Shown one piece after another: positions 8,672 to 16,494 of a stretch of 35,096 nucleotides of DNA (positions are counted from its first letter, which is position 1; every line of letters starts with the position of its first letter). The notes beneath the pieces are model-generated. The model had not been told where the DNA came from. It made no database searches and saw only the letters and a program-made list of their open reading frames with translations. Source of the stretch: Sphingomonadaceae bacterium (GTDB lineage Bacteria; Pseudomonadota; Alphaproteobacteria; Sphingomonadales; Sphingomonadaceae); assembly GCA_947472735.1 (NCBI GenBank), contig CANJBY010000020.1, positions 1-35,096 on the forward strand, written 5' to 3'. The translations under genes and the position numbers were made by a program.

Positions 8672-8691
8672 AACATATACATGATAATTAT
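8672..8691 (-). promoter_or_regulatory. operator B, CATG-centred regulon site
   Basis: Read leftward this is TTATCATGTATA (CATG at 8680-8683). It abuts the -10 box of the leftward promoter at 8685-8713, just as in operator A. It would control the aldolase and aldo/keto reductase genes, and could also affect the divergent marR gene. Confidence 0.62.
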
Positions 8692-8713
8692 TTTCCCACC
8701 CCCCAGGTGTCAA
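8685..8713 (-). promoter_or_regulatory. promoter of the aldolase/aldo-keto reductase operon
   Basis: Reading left, a perfect TTGACA (8713-8708), a 17-bp spacer and TAATTA (8690-8685) are followed directly by the TCATG of operator B. The -10 match is weak, but the geometry is identical to the promoter at 1292-1320, which supports it. The leader would be about 220 nt. Confidence 0.5.
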
Positions 8714-8835
8714 CGCGAAGTCGAAGCCGAGTCGCAAGTTGGCGAAGGAGTCTCGCCGCCGGGCCGGTGCGTCAAGTCCCAAGCGGTTTGCCGGCATTCG
8801 CTGTTGACATGCTCGGGGGTGGGACACGGCAGGAT

Positions 8836-9366
8836 ATGGACAGGGGCGGCACCTGCGCGTTATGTCGACGGACCTGCAATGGACTTAGTCCGCAGGTCAA
8901 CCGTGAGGGGGCGAGCATTAGCGAAATCCGGAAGCTTCCACCGTTTGAGGTCTCGCTCGGAGCAACCCTGCTCGGCGCGAAGGAAGCCGTCATTGCTCCG
9001 CTCCGGACGATCCTGCGCGAATACAACGTGACCGAGCCGCAGTGGCGCGTGATGCGCGTAATCAACGATCGCGGGCTGACCGATGCCACCGGCCTGGCCG
9101 AGACCAGCCTGCTGCGCGCGCCCAGCGTGACGCGGATCCTGAAGGAACTGGAAGAGCGCAAGCTGATCATCCGCAAGACCGACCCTGATGACCGGCGCCG
9201 GATGTTGGTAGCTCTGTCCGAAACCGGGCAGGCATTCGTCCAGGAAACCGCCGGTCGCATGGTCCGGCTGCTCAATGCCTATTCGGAGCGCTTCGGCTCC
9301 GACCGGCTGGATGCTCTGGCAAACGAACTGCGGGCCTTGTCCGATTCCCTCGAAGGGCTTCAGTAA
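8836..9366 (+). CDS. MarR family transcriptional regulator, HpaR-like
   Basis: A winged-helix MarR-family regulator most like HpaR, the homoprotocatechuate-operon repressor. The conserved part runs from LPPFEVSLGATLLGAKEA through NVTEPQWRVMRVI, the recognition-helix region LRAPSVTRILKELEERKLI and the wing DPDDRRRMLVALSE. The start is uncertain. The ATG at 8836 gives 176 residues with a Cys-rich leader not typical of the family and a poor ribosome site. An ATT at 8917, five bases after GAGGGGG, would give a family-typical 149 residues starting SEIRKLPP. It lies beside operators B and C, which makes it the prime candidate for the protein that binds them; MarR proteins usually repress and release DNA on binding a pathway compound. 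Confidence 0.85.
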   Translation: MDRGGTCALCRRTCNGLSPQVNREGASISEIRKLPPFEVSLGATLLGAKEAVIAPLRTILREYNVTEPQWRVMRVINDRGLTDATGLAETSLLRAPSVTRILKELEERKLIIRKTDPDDRRRMLVALSETGQAFVQETAGRMVRLLNAYSERFGSDRLDALANELRALSDSLEGLQ

Positions 9367-9430
9367 CTTCAGACCGGCACAAACACCGCTCGGCCCCGGA
9401 AGCGTAGGGTGAAACGCTCTTGTTGCAAAC

Positions 9431-9450
9431 TGCTTATCATGTTAAGTGCC
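9431..9450 (+). promoter_or_regulatory. operator C, near-palindromic regulon site
   Basis: The 14-base CTTATCATGTTAAG (9434-9447) is almost a perfect dyad about CATG and is the cleanest copy of the five. It sits 39 bp upstream of the BVMO start codon and 67 bp after the MarR gene. A weak -35 match (GTGAAA, 9409-9414) lies 17 bp before the TGCTTA that leads into TCATG, matching the geometry of operators A and B. Confidence 0.6.
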
Positions 9451-9485
9451 GGGTACGGGATGAGGCGGTAAGGGAACGAGCAAGC

Positions 9486-11429
9486 ATGCCAATGATCGAG
9501 ATGCCGGTGCGCCCCGAGCGGCCGGAACTGCTGGCCGCCAGCGACGAGCAGATCGAGGCCATGCTCGAGCACGCCGATCCCATGGCTCTGCGCGGCTTGC
9601 TCTACATGCTGACCGGCGATTCCGAGGTCGAAGCAATGGAGCTCAAGAAGTTCCGGTTCGGTCGGGTCGAAGCCATGGCGCCAGCCAGCGACGAGGCTGT
9701 CGCGATGTTGCGCCGCAAGGCTGCCGACTTCCTCAAGGCCTACCGCGATGCCGGGGCCGGCCCGATCGACTATGGCAGCAAGGACAATGTCGCCCGCAGC
9801 CTGGACCTGACCGTGGGCGATTACATCATGGACCCGGCGCGCGACCTGATGGTCGAGGAAACTGCGCTCGATCCCTGGTGCCGCTCGCTCAAATGGCAGG
9901 CCGAACCCGATCCGGAACAGCTGACCGGCTTCAAGGTGCTGATCATCGGCGCGGCGATGGGCGGGCTCAACGCCGCCTTGCAGCTCAAGCGCGCGGGCAT
10001 CCCGTTCCACATCCTTGAAAAGAACGATGAGGTGGGCGGAACCTGGTACGAGAACCATTATCCCGGGGCGCGCGTCGATACGCCGAGCCGGGGTTATACC
10101 AACCTCTTCGCGGTCGATTTCCCCTATCCCCGGCCCTTCGGCACCAACCGCGAATGCCAGAAGGTTTTCGAGTGGACCTCGCACCATTTCGGGCTGCGGG
10201 ATTCGATCAGCTTCAATACGGAAGTGCGCAAGCTTACCTGGGACGAAGCAGCCGGCGAATGGGAGGTGGTCAGCCACGGTCCGGGCGGCGAGAAGGTTGA
10301 GCGGGCGAATGCCGTAATCAGTGCGGTCGGCCTGTTGGCCCGGCCTGCCGTGCCGGACTTTCCCGGCATGGACGAATTCCAGGGCAAGCTCTGGCACACT
10401 GCTCGCTGGCCGAACGAAGCAGACCTTCGGGGCAAGCGGGTGGCGGTGATCGGCACTGGCTGCACCGGTTACCAGATGATCCCCGCACTGGAGAAAATCG
10501 AAGGCATCCAGCTCACCGTATTCCAGCGCACGCCGCAGTGGATCTTCCCGATCCCCGGCTACCTCTCCAGCACCAAGCCCGAATTGATGTGGCTTGACCG
10601 CAACTTCCCCTATTTCTCGAACTTCCTGCGGTTCAAGACGATCTACGGATCGGGCCCGGACTTCGTGAAGATGTTCGACATCGATCCCGACTTCAAGGAT
10701 CCCTACTCCGTCAGCCAGGCCGGCGCCGAAGCGCGCGAGCGGGCGATCGAGTTCCTCGAGAGCAAGCTCAAGGACCCCGAACTGGTCAAGATTATGACCC
10801 CGCCGCATCCCTGCTGGTCGGCGCGGCCGGTGGTGGTCGACCCGGAGGACTGCGTGCTCGACGCGATCCAGAAGGATCACGTCACGCTGGTGCCGCACGG
10901 GATCGAGCGACTCACCCCCAACGGACTGATCGCCGCCGACGGCAGCGAGCACGAATTCGACGTGATCGTCTGCGCCACCGGCTTCAAGGCTCACGATCTG
11001 CTCTGGCCGATGACGGTCACCGGACGCGAGGGGCGCGATCTGGCGAGCATGTGGGCCGACGAGGGTGCGCGCGCCTATCTCGGCTGCGTGGTGCCCGGTT
11101 TCCCGAACATGTTTATGCTTTATGGCCCCAACACCAACGGCGGGCTTGGCGTGCCGCAGTACCACGAGGTCACGACGCTTTACCTGCTGCAATGCCTCGA
11201 AAAGCTGATCCTTGAACGGCGTACCGCGGTCGACGTGAAGGAAGATGTTTACTGGCACTACAACCGCATGGTCGACGAAGGTAACGCGAAGAAGGTCTGG
11301 GCTGATCCGCGCAGCAAGAGTTACTGGTGGAGCCGGTTCGGCCGCTCCGTTACCAATACGCCGTTCACCGGCTACGAAATCCGCGAAATGATGCTGAAAC
11401 CGGATTTCAGCGACTTCGAGGTGACCTGA
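9486..11429 (+). CDS. Baeyer-Villiger monooxygenase, HAPMO-type
   Basis: A 647-residue flavin- and NADPH-dependent monooxygenase that inserts oxygen beside a ketone carbonyl to give an ester or lactone. The diagnostic fingerprint FxGxxxHxxxWP is at residues 298-309 (FQGKLWHTARWP). The NADPH-binding Rossmann motif is GTGCTG (323-328). The FAD-binding motif reads GAAMGG (155-160), with Ala for the usual middle Gly. The extra 140-residue N-terminal domain and the total length match 4-hydroxyacetophenone monooxygenase (about 640 residues) rather than the shorter cyclohexanone enzymes. The ATG at 9486 follows GGGAACGAG. It heads an operon with an aldehyde dehydrogenase 64 bp downstream, under operator C. 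An aryl or cyclic ketone substrate is possible but unproven. Confidence 0.9.
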   Translation: MPMIEMPVRPERPELLAASDEQIEAMLEHADPMALRGLLYMLTGDSEVEAMELKKFRFGRVEAMAPASDEAVAMLRRKAADFLKAYRDAGAGPIDYGSKDNVARSLDLTVGDYIMDPARDLMVEETALDPWCRSLKWQAEPDPEQLTGFKVLIIGAAMGGLNAALQLKRAGIPFHILEKNDEVGGTWYENHYPGARVDTPSRGYTNLFAVDFPYPRPFGTNRECQKVFEWTSHHFGLRDSISFNTEVRKLTWDEAAGEWEVVSHGPGGEKVERANAVISAVGLLARPAVPDFPGMDEFQGKLWHTARWPNEADLRGKRVAVIGTGCTGYQMIPALEKIEGIQLTVFQRTPQWIFPIPGYLSSTKPELMWLDRNFPYFSNFLRFKTIYGSGPDFVKMFDIDPDFKDPYSVSQAGAEARERAIEFLESKLKDPELVKIMTPPHPCWSARPVVVDPEDCVLDAIQKDHVTLVPHGIERLTPNGLIAADGSEHEFDVIVCATGFKAHDLLWPMTVTGREGRDLASMWADEGARAYLGCVVPGFPNMFMLYGPNTNGGLGVPQYHEVTTLYLLQCLEKLILERRTAVDVKEDVYWHYNRMVDEGNAKKVWADPRSKSYWWSRFGRSVTNTPFTGYEIREMMLKPDFSDFEVT

Positions 11430-11493
11430 CACAGGCCCCGTTCAAGGCAATGATGCGGCAACCGCGAATCGCCGCACACCCAGGAGAAGATTG

Positions 11494-12963
11494 ATGAGCG
11501 CCTATACCATCCGCCACCCTGACAAGCTGTTCATCGGCGGCCAGTGGGTTGAAGCCCATTCGGGCCGCTCGATCGAGATCGTGTCGCCCAATACCGAACA
11601 AGTGACAATCAGCGTCGCCGAGGCCGACGAGACCGACATGGATCGTGCGGTTGCCGCTGCCCGCAAGGCGTTTGACCACGGCCCCTGGCCCTGGATGCGC
11701 CCAGCCGAGCGCGTCGCAGCGATGGAGCGCTTCGTCGCCGCGCTGCGCAAGCGCGAGCCGGAACTGGCGGCGGTATGGACCGAACAGATGGGCGGCATGG
11801 CCACCATCGCCCCATTCCTGACCGGCCGCGGCACCCAGAACCTTCAGGACGCGATTGACCTCGGCAAGACCTTCCCCTTCATCTCGAAGGTCCATTCCGA
11901 CGCCTCGCCTGCAGCTTACATCGTGCACGAGCCGGTCGGCGTGGTTGCGGCGATCGCACCGTGGAACGTGCCCTACATGATCATGGCCGCCAAGCTCGGC
12001 CCGGCGCTGCTTTCAGGCAGCACGGTGGTGATGAAGCCCTCGCCGGAAACCCCGCTGGAAGCCTACATCCTGGCCGAATGCGCCGAAGAGGCCGATCTGC
12101 CGCCCGGCGTAGTCAACCTTGTGCCGGGCCACCGCGAGGCAGCCGATCACCTCGTCTGCAACCCGGGCGTGGACAAGGTCACTTTCACCGGATCAACGCT
12201 CGCCGGCAAGCGTATCGGCGAAGTCTGTGGCAGCCGCGTCGCGCGCTGTACGCTGGAGCTGGGCGGAAAGTCGGCCGCGATCATCATGGACGACTATTCG
12301 GCAGAGGAAGCCGCGGCCACCCTCTCCGGCGCAATCACGCTGCTTTCGGGCCAGGTCTGCGCCATGCTGACCCGCGCAATCGTCCCTCGGCGCCGGCATG
12401 ACGAAATCGCCGACGCGATAGCCAAGGCGATGAAGCAGATGAAGATCGGCTATTCCGACGATGCCACGGCCAACATGGGCCCGCTGGCGATGGAGCGGCA
12501 GCTTCACCGGGTCGAATCCTATATCGAGAAGGGCCAGCAGGAAGGCGCCGACCTCGTCACGGGTGGCAGCCGACCGAGCCATCTCAATCGCGGTTATTTC
12601 TTCGAACCGACGCTGTTCGCCAATGTCCGCAATGACATGGCGATCGCCCGCGAGGAGATCTTCGGTCCCGTGCTGAGCCTGATCCCCTGCGACGACATTG
12701 ACGACGCGATTCGCATCGCCAACGATTCCAACTATGGCCTCAACGGCTCGGTGCTGACGCATAACATCGACGATGCCTGGCGCGTTTCGCGCAGGGTCCG
12801 CACCGGCAACATGGGCCAGAACGGCATGCGCAGCGACTTCTCGCTGCCGTTCGGCGGCTACAAGCAATCCGGCGTCGGCCGCGAAGGTGGGGCGCAGGGG
12901 CTGATGCACTATCTTGAGACCAAGACCATCCTGATCGACGGGGAACCGACCGAGGCGATCTGA
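11494..12963 (+). CDS. NAD(P)-dependent aldehyde dehydrogenase
   Basis: A 489-residue aldehyde dehydrogenase that oxidises an aldehyde to the carboxylate. The catalytic Glu is E255 in LELGGKSA, the nucleophile C289 in GQVCAMLTR; FTGSTLAGKRI and EEIFGPVL are the usual NAD-fold and C-terminal landmarks. Length is standard. The ATG at 11494 lies 6 bases after AGGAG; a TTG codon directly before it is ignored. It sits between two Baeyer-Villiger monooxygenase genes, so it probably oxidises an aldehyde arising after hydrolysis of the ester or lactone product, in one operon with the gene before it. The exact substrate cannot be inferred. Confidence 0.92.
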   Translation: MSAYTIRHPDKLFIGGQWVEAHSGRSIEIVSPNTEQVTISVAEADETDMDRAVAAARKAFDHGPWPWMRPAERVAAMERFVAALRKREPELAAVWTEQMGGMATIAPFLTGRGTQNLQDAIDLGKTFPFISKVHSDASPAAYIVHEPVGVVAAIAPWNVPYMIMAAKLGPALLSGSTVVMKPSPETPLEAYILAECAEEADLPPGVVNLVPGHREAADHLVCNPGVDKVTFTGSTLAGKRIGEVCGSRVARCTLELGGKSAAIIMDDYSAEEAAATLSGAITLLSGQVCAMLTRAIVPRRRHDEIADAIAKAMKQMKIGYSDDATANMGPLAMERQLHRVESYIEKGQQEGADLVTGGSRPSHLNRGYFFEPTLFANVRNDMAIAREEIFGPVLSLIPCDDIDDAIRIANDSNYGLNGSVLTHNIDDAWRVSRRVRTGNMGQNGMRSDFSLPFGGYKQSGVGREGGAQGLMHYLETKTILIDGEPTEAI

Positions 12964-12973
12964 CCACATGAAG

Positions 12974-13088
12974 CCCTCTCCCCTTCAGGGGAGAGGGTTG
13001 GGAGAGGGGGATGTGCGCTGCCCCTCTCTACTCCGGCTAGGCAGACAAGCTGCCAAGCCCGCGTGTCTCTCCCCTGAAGGGGCGAGAG
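12974..13088. repeat. cluster of three hairpins, REP/BIME-like
   Basis: In the 141-bp gap between the aldehyde dehydrogenase and the second BVMO lie three inverted repeats. The first is a perfect 10-bp stem CCCTCTCCCC/GGGGAGAGGG with TTCA loop (12974-12997). The second is GAGAGGGG (13002-13009) pairing with CCCCTCTC (13021-13028). The third, CTCTCCCC-TGAA-GGGGCGAGAG (13067-13088), is an inverted copy of the first with one bulged base. Opposed copies of a palindrome resemble bacterial interspersed mosaic elements; this motif recurs in intergenic DNA of many alphaproteobacteria. No T run follows, so it is not a classical terminator, though it may modulate read-through or mRNA stability. Confidence 0.65.
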
Positions 13089-13104
13089 CTAATGGGATGC
13101 GAAG

Positions 13105-14715
13105 ATGACCGGAAAGACTGAGCAGTTCGACACCATCGTTATCGGAGCCGGGTTCTCAGGCATCTACATGCTCTACAAACTGCGCGAGCAGGGACTGAAG
13201 TGCCGCTTGTTCGAGGCTGGCGAGGGCCCGGGCGGGGCCTGGTACTGGAACCGCTACCCTGGCGCGCGCTGCGATTCCGAAAGCTACTTCTACTGCTTCT
13301 CCTTCTCGCCGGAAGTCCTCCAGGAATGGACCTGGAGCGAGCGCTTTCCCGCCCAGCCCGAGATCGAACAGTACCTTAATTTCGTGACCGACCGGCTCGA
13401 CCTGCGCCGCGACATGACCTTCAACGCGCGCGTCACCAGCGCAGTCTACGACGAGGCGGCGAAACGCTGGAACGTCGAGACCAATGCCGGCGACAAAGTC
13501 TCCGCGCGATACGTTGTCACCGCGATCGGCGGACTGACCTCGACCGCAACCAACTTGCCGAACATCCCCGGGATCGAGGACTTCAAGGGCCAGTTCCTCC
13601 ATACCGGCCACTGGCCGAAGGAAGGCGTCGACCTTATCGGCAAGCGCGTCGGCGTGATCGGCACAGGCTCCACGGGTATCCAGGCGGTCCCGGTGATTGC
13701 CGAGACTGCCGGCGACCTCACCGTGTTCCAGCGCACCCCGGCCTATATCATGCCGGCCAAGAATGCGCCGCTCAGCGAAGAGCAGACCGCGGCATACAAA
13801 GCCAATTACGACGCGATCTGGGCCAAGGCCAAGGCGCATCGCGGGGGCCAGCCCTATGACCCTCCGGCCCATGACTTTGACGAGACTGGACCGGAAAAGG
13901 CCCGTGAGCTTTACGAGGAGAGCTGGGAGGAAGGCGGGCTGCGCGTCGTGCAGGTGTTCAAGGACGTCTACACCAACCGCGCCTCGGGCGAGTTCGTCGA
14001 GAACTTCTTCCGCGAGAAGGTCCGTTCGATCGTCAAGGACCCGGAAGCTGCCGCGATCCTCGAGCCCAAGGGCTATCCGATCGGAGCAAAGCGTATCGCG
14101 CTCGACAGCCGCTATTACGAAACCTTCAATCTGCCGCATGTCCATGTAGTGGATGTAAAGGCCAACCCGATCACCCGGATCAGCGAAAACGGCATTGTCG
14201 TTGGTGACAAGGAATATCCGCTCGACATCATCGTCTCCGCAACCGGGTTCGATGCGGTGACGGGTCCATTCCGAGCGATGAACATCATCGGCAAGGGCGG
14301 CGTCAGCCTGGCGCAGCGGCTGGAAGACGGGCCCCGGGCCTATCTCGGCATGGCCTTCGCGCACTTCCCCAATCTGCTGGCGATCAGCGGACCATGCAAT
14401 CCCGCGCTCTCGACCAACGTGCCGGTTTCGATCGAACACGATGTCGAATGGATCGCCGATGCAATCGCCTATTGCGAGGCCGAGGGCATCACTGCCTTCG
14501 AACCCGAAGAGGCGGCCGAGGATGACTGGGTCGAAGGCACGCAAAAAATGGCCGAGGGCTCCCTGTTCGATCAGGCCGACAGCTGGCAGTATGGCTCGAA
14601 CGTTCCCGGCAAGCCGCGGCGCTTCCTGCTGTGGTTGGGCGGGTTGACCGAATTCAGGAAACGTTGCGCCGATGTGGCGCAAGCCGGTTACAAGGGCTTC
14701 AGCCAGAGCCGGTAA
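13105..14715 (+). CDS. Baeyer-Villiger monooxygenase, CHMO-type
   Basis: A 536-residue type I Baeyer-Villiger monooxygenase of the cyclohexanone/phenylacetone group. FAD motif GAGFSG at residues 14-19, fingerprint FKGQFLHTGHWP at 160-171, NADPH motif GTGSTG at 186-191, and the conserved ATGFDAVTG near the C-terminal third. It lacks the N-terminal extension of the first BVMO in the window. The ATG at 13105 has only a weak ribosome site (GGGATGCGAAG). It is followed after 22 bp by a double SnoaL protein, and translation of that gene may depend on it. Two different BVMOs in one locus suggest two ketone steps or a broad range of ketones; this is inference. Confidence 0.91.
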   Translation: MTGKTEQFDTIVIGAGFSGIYMLYKLREQGLKCRLFEAGEGPGGAWYWNRYPGARCDSESYFYCFSFSPEVLQEWTWSERFPAQPEIEQYLNFVTDRLDLRRDMTFNARVTSAVYDEAAKRWNVETNAGDKVSARYVVTAIGGLTSTATNLPNIPGIEDFKGQFLHTGHWPKEGVDLIGKRVGVIGTGSTGIQAVPVIAETAGDLTVFQRTPAYIMPAKNAPLSEEQTAAYKANYDAIWAKAKAHRGGQPYDPPAHDFDETGPEKARELYEESWEEGGLRVVQVFKDVYTNRASGEFVENFFREKVRSIVKDPEAAAILEPKGYPIGAKRIALDSRYYETFNLPHVHVVDVKANPITRISENGIVVGDKEYPLDIIVSATGFDAVTGPFRAMNIIGKGGVSLAQRLEDGPRAYLGMAFAHFPNLLAISGPCNPALSTNVPVSIEHDVEWIADAIAYCEAEGITAFEPEEAAEDDWVEGTQKMAEGSLFDQADSWQYGSNVPGKPRRFLLWLGGLTEFRKRCADVAQAGYKGFSQSR

Positions 14716-14737
14716 GACAATGCTTGGGAGAGCAATG

Positions 14738-15682
14738 ATGAGCGATGCGGCACGGCTGCAGGAACTGGAAGACCGCGAAGCGATCCGCACGGTCTTCAGC
14801 GATTACGCCCGATATCTCGATGGCGGGAATTACGATGGCTACGCCAGCCTGTTTTCCCGCGATGCTGTGTGGGGCACCGCCACCGGTCATGCCGCAATCG
14901 CCGCCCAGGTCGCTGAATATCGCGACCGGGTGGAAGGTGCTCGGGCCGAGGGCCGCTTCCAGACCGCGATCCACCTGATGAACAATTTCGACATCACGGT
15001 GAACGGCGACGGCGCCAAGGCTTTGGTCAACTGGTCCTATCTGGTCCGCGACCCCGACCAGCTGCCGACCATCATGCAGACTGGCACTTATGATGATGAA
15101 CTGGTCCGCGAAGACGGGGTGTGGAAAATCTCCCGTCACGTCATCAACCGCGCAATGGGCCGAGGTCAGCTTGAAACGCCCGCGCCCTCGCAGCATGCCG
15201 ATCTGGCCCGCCGCGTGCAGGCGCTTGAGGACCGCGAGGAGATCCGCGCGCTGTTCGTGCGCGCGCAGGACTGTCTCGATGGCCGCGATCTGGTCGGCTA
15301 CGGCAATTGTTTCACCGAGGATGGCGAGTGGAGCGGCATCGTCGGGCGCGCGGTCGGCCCCGCGGCAATTACCGCGGTACTCGAACCACACTGCAAGCCC
15401 TGGCCAAGCGAGGCGGAGCGAACCTACCACATCTGTCACGATTTCGTGATCGAGCTCAACGGCGACACCGCTCGCGCCAAGAGCCAGTGGCAGCACTATC
15501 ACCGCGGTCCCAATGACACGCTGGTGCCCATGCATTTCGGCCACTACGATGATCGCCTGCGCCGCACTGCGGATGGCTGGAAGTTTGAACGCCGCGCCGC
15601 CTTTGGCGACATTCCCTACACCGCGCCGAAGTTCCAGCTTGAGGGCCTCGCGAAGTTCGAAGAACCGCCGCTGTGGCGCTGA
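14738..15682 (+). CDS. tandem SnoaL-like (NTF2-fold) protein
   Basis: A 314-residue cytoplasmic protein made of two SnoaL-like domains in tandem, roughly residues 1-145 and 155-300. Each begins with the same helix pattern (LQELEDREAIRTVFSDYARYLDG and, later, VQALEDREEIRALFVRAQDCLDG, partly quoted), followed by the FxxDAxW/FTEDGEW strand and ending in a DDxLxRxxDGWKxxRR-type strand. SnoaL-like proteins act as small hydratases, isomerases or cyclases, or bind hydrophobic ligands. I chose the ATG at 14738, seven bases after GGGAG; a neighbouring ATG at 14735 is also possible. It is 22 bp after the CHMO-type BVMO and overlaps or abuts the alpha/beta hydrolase gene, so the three act together. Function unproven. 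Confidence 0.8.
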   Translation: MSDAARLQELEDREAIRTVFSDYARYLDGGNYDGYASLFSRDAVWGTATGHAAIAAQVAEYRDRVEGARAEGRFQTAIHLMNNFDITVNGDGAKALVNWSYLVRDPDQLPTIMQTGTYDDELVREDGVWKISRHVINRAMGRGQLETPAPSQHADLARRVQALEDREEIRALFVRAQDCLDGRDLVGYGNCFTEDGEWSGIVGRAVGPAAITAVLEPHCKPWPSEAERTYHICHDFVIELNGDTARAKSQWQHYHRGPNDTLVPMHFGHYDDRLRRTADGWKFERRAAFGDIPYTAPKFQLEGLAKFEEPPLWR

Positions 15683-15684
15683 GT

Positions 15685-16482
15685 ATGCGGTGGCTGCTTG
15701 CCCTGCTCGCCCCGCTGATGGTCCCGGCCGCGCACGCCGCGAGCGTTGACGGCCTGAACATCCACTACACGGTGCGCGGAACCGGGCAGACGATCATCTT
15801 CGTCCATGGCTGGACCTGTGATGACCGCTCGTGGTCCCGACAAGTGCCAGCTTTCCAAAAGCATTACCGCGTGGTCACGCTTGACCTGCCCGGTCATGGA
15901 CAAAGCGGCCAGCCGACGGCTTTCTCCATCCCGCTGTTCGCCCGCGCGGTGGAGGCGGTGCGGGCCGAGGTTGGGGCTGAGCGGGTCGTGCTGGTCGGGC
16001 ATTCGATGGGTGCAGGGGTCAGCCGGATGTATGCGCTGATGTACCCGCAGCATCTCGCCGGGCTGGTCGCCGCCGACGGCACGCTGGATATCCGGCCTTT
16101 TGCCGAGCTGGCCAAGCGCGCCACGCCGATGACCCACACCCGCCGGGTTGCCGCGATCGAGGGTATGTTCGTGCCGCAGACGTCGGAGCCGCTCCGCAAC
16201 GAAATTCGCGCGATGATGCTGCGGCCGTCGCAGGAAACCTCGATGGGCGCCAATGCGGCGATGCTCGATCCGGCGATCCAGTCCGATCAGGTGGTAAACG
16301 TTCCGGCGCTGACGATTTGGGCCAGCTCGCGCAACCCGGCCGGGCTGGAGCGCACCCGTGAGCTGTTTCCCGACTGGGAAGGGGTCACCATCCCCAATAC
16401 CGGCCACTTCCTGATGATGGAACAGCCGCGCAAGTTCAACGCGCTGCTGGCCGCATTCCTGAAGAAGCGGGCGAAGTTCTGA
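15685..16482 (+). CDS. exported alpha/beta hydrolase
   Basis: A 265-residue alpha/beta-fold hydrolase with an N-terminal signal peptide (about residues 1-18, ending in a typical AHA-A site). The nucleophile is S107 in GHSMG, the oxyanion region is FVHGW, and the catalytic His is H241 in NTGHF. The acid usually placed after strand 7 is not obvious (the segment reads IWASSRNPAG); D131 or D135 after strand 6 could replace it. It follows a BVMO and a SnoaL protein, so hydrolysis of an ester or lactone is a natural guess, although the leader suggests it works in the periplasm. The ATG at 15685 lies two bases after the previous stop; a GTG at 15673 inside that gene is an alternative start. Confidence 0.84.
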   Translation: MRWLLALLAPLMVPAAHAASVDGLNIHYTVRGTGQTIIFVHGWTCDDRSWSRQVPAFQKHYRVVTLDLPGHGQSGQPTAFSIPLFARAVEAVRAEVGAERVVLVGHSMGAGVSRMYALMYPQHLAGLVAADGTLDIRPFAELAKRATPMTHTRRVAAIEGMFVPQTSEPLRNEIRAMMLRPSQETSMGANAAMLDPAIQSDQVVNVPALTIWASSRNPAGLERTRELFPDWEGVTIPNTGHFLMMEQPRKFNALLAAFLKKRAKF

Positions 16483-16494
16483 CCGGCTGGTCGT

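Larger units (their letters stand above)
8458..8835. other. divergent intergenic region with operator B
   Basis: These 378 bases between the leftward aldolase and the rightward MarR gene contain operator B with its leftward promoter (8672-8713) and an isolated TTGACA at 8804-8809 reading right, which lacks a good -10 at normal spacing. No credible protein or RNA gene is seen. Confidence 0.5.

Noticed and set aside
7792..8835. Upstream extension of the MarR frame to 524 residues
   Set aside because: The extension runs antisense through the aldolase gene and its promoter, and only the last 149 residues match the MarR family.
9369..11432. Long antisense open frame (687 codons) opposite the first BVMO
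   Set aside because: It is a mirror of a GC-rich, well-conserved gene; its translation has no recognisable motif.
12974..12997. Perfect hairpin after the ALDH gene as an intrinsic terminator
   Set aside because: No T run follows, and an inverted copy lies downstream, so a REP-like repeat fits better.
13156..14790. Long antisense open frame (544 codons) opposite the second BVMO
   Set aside because: Shadow of a gene with full BVMO motifs; no family features of its own.
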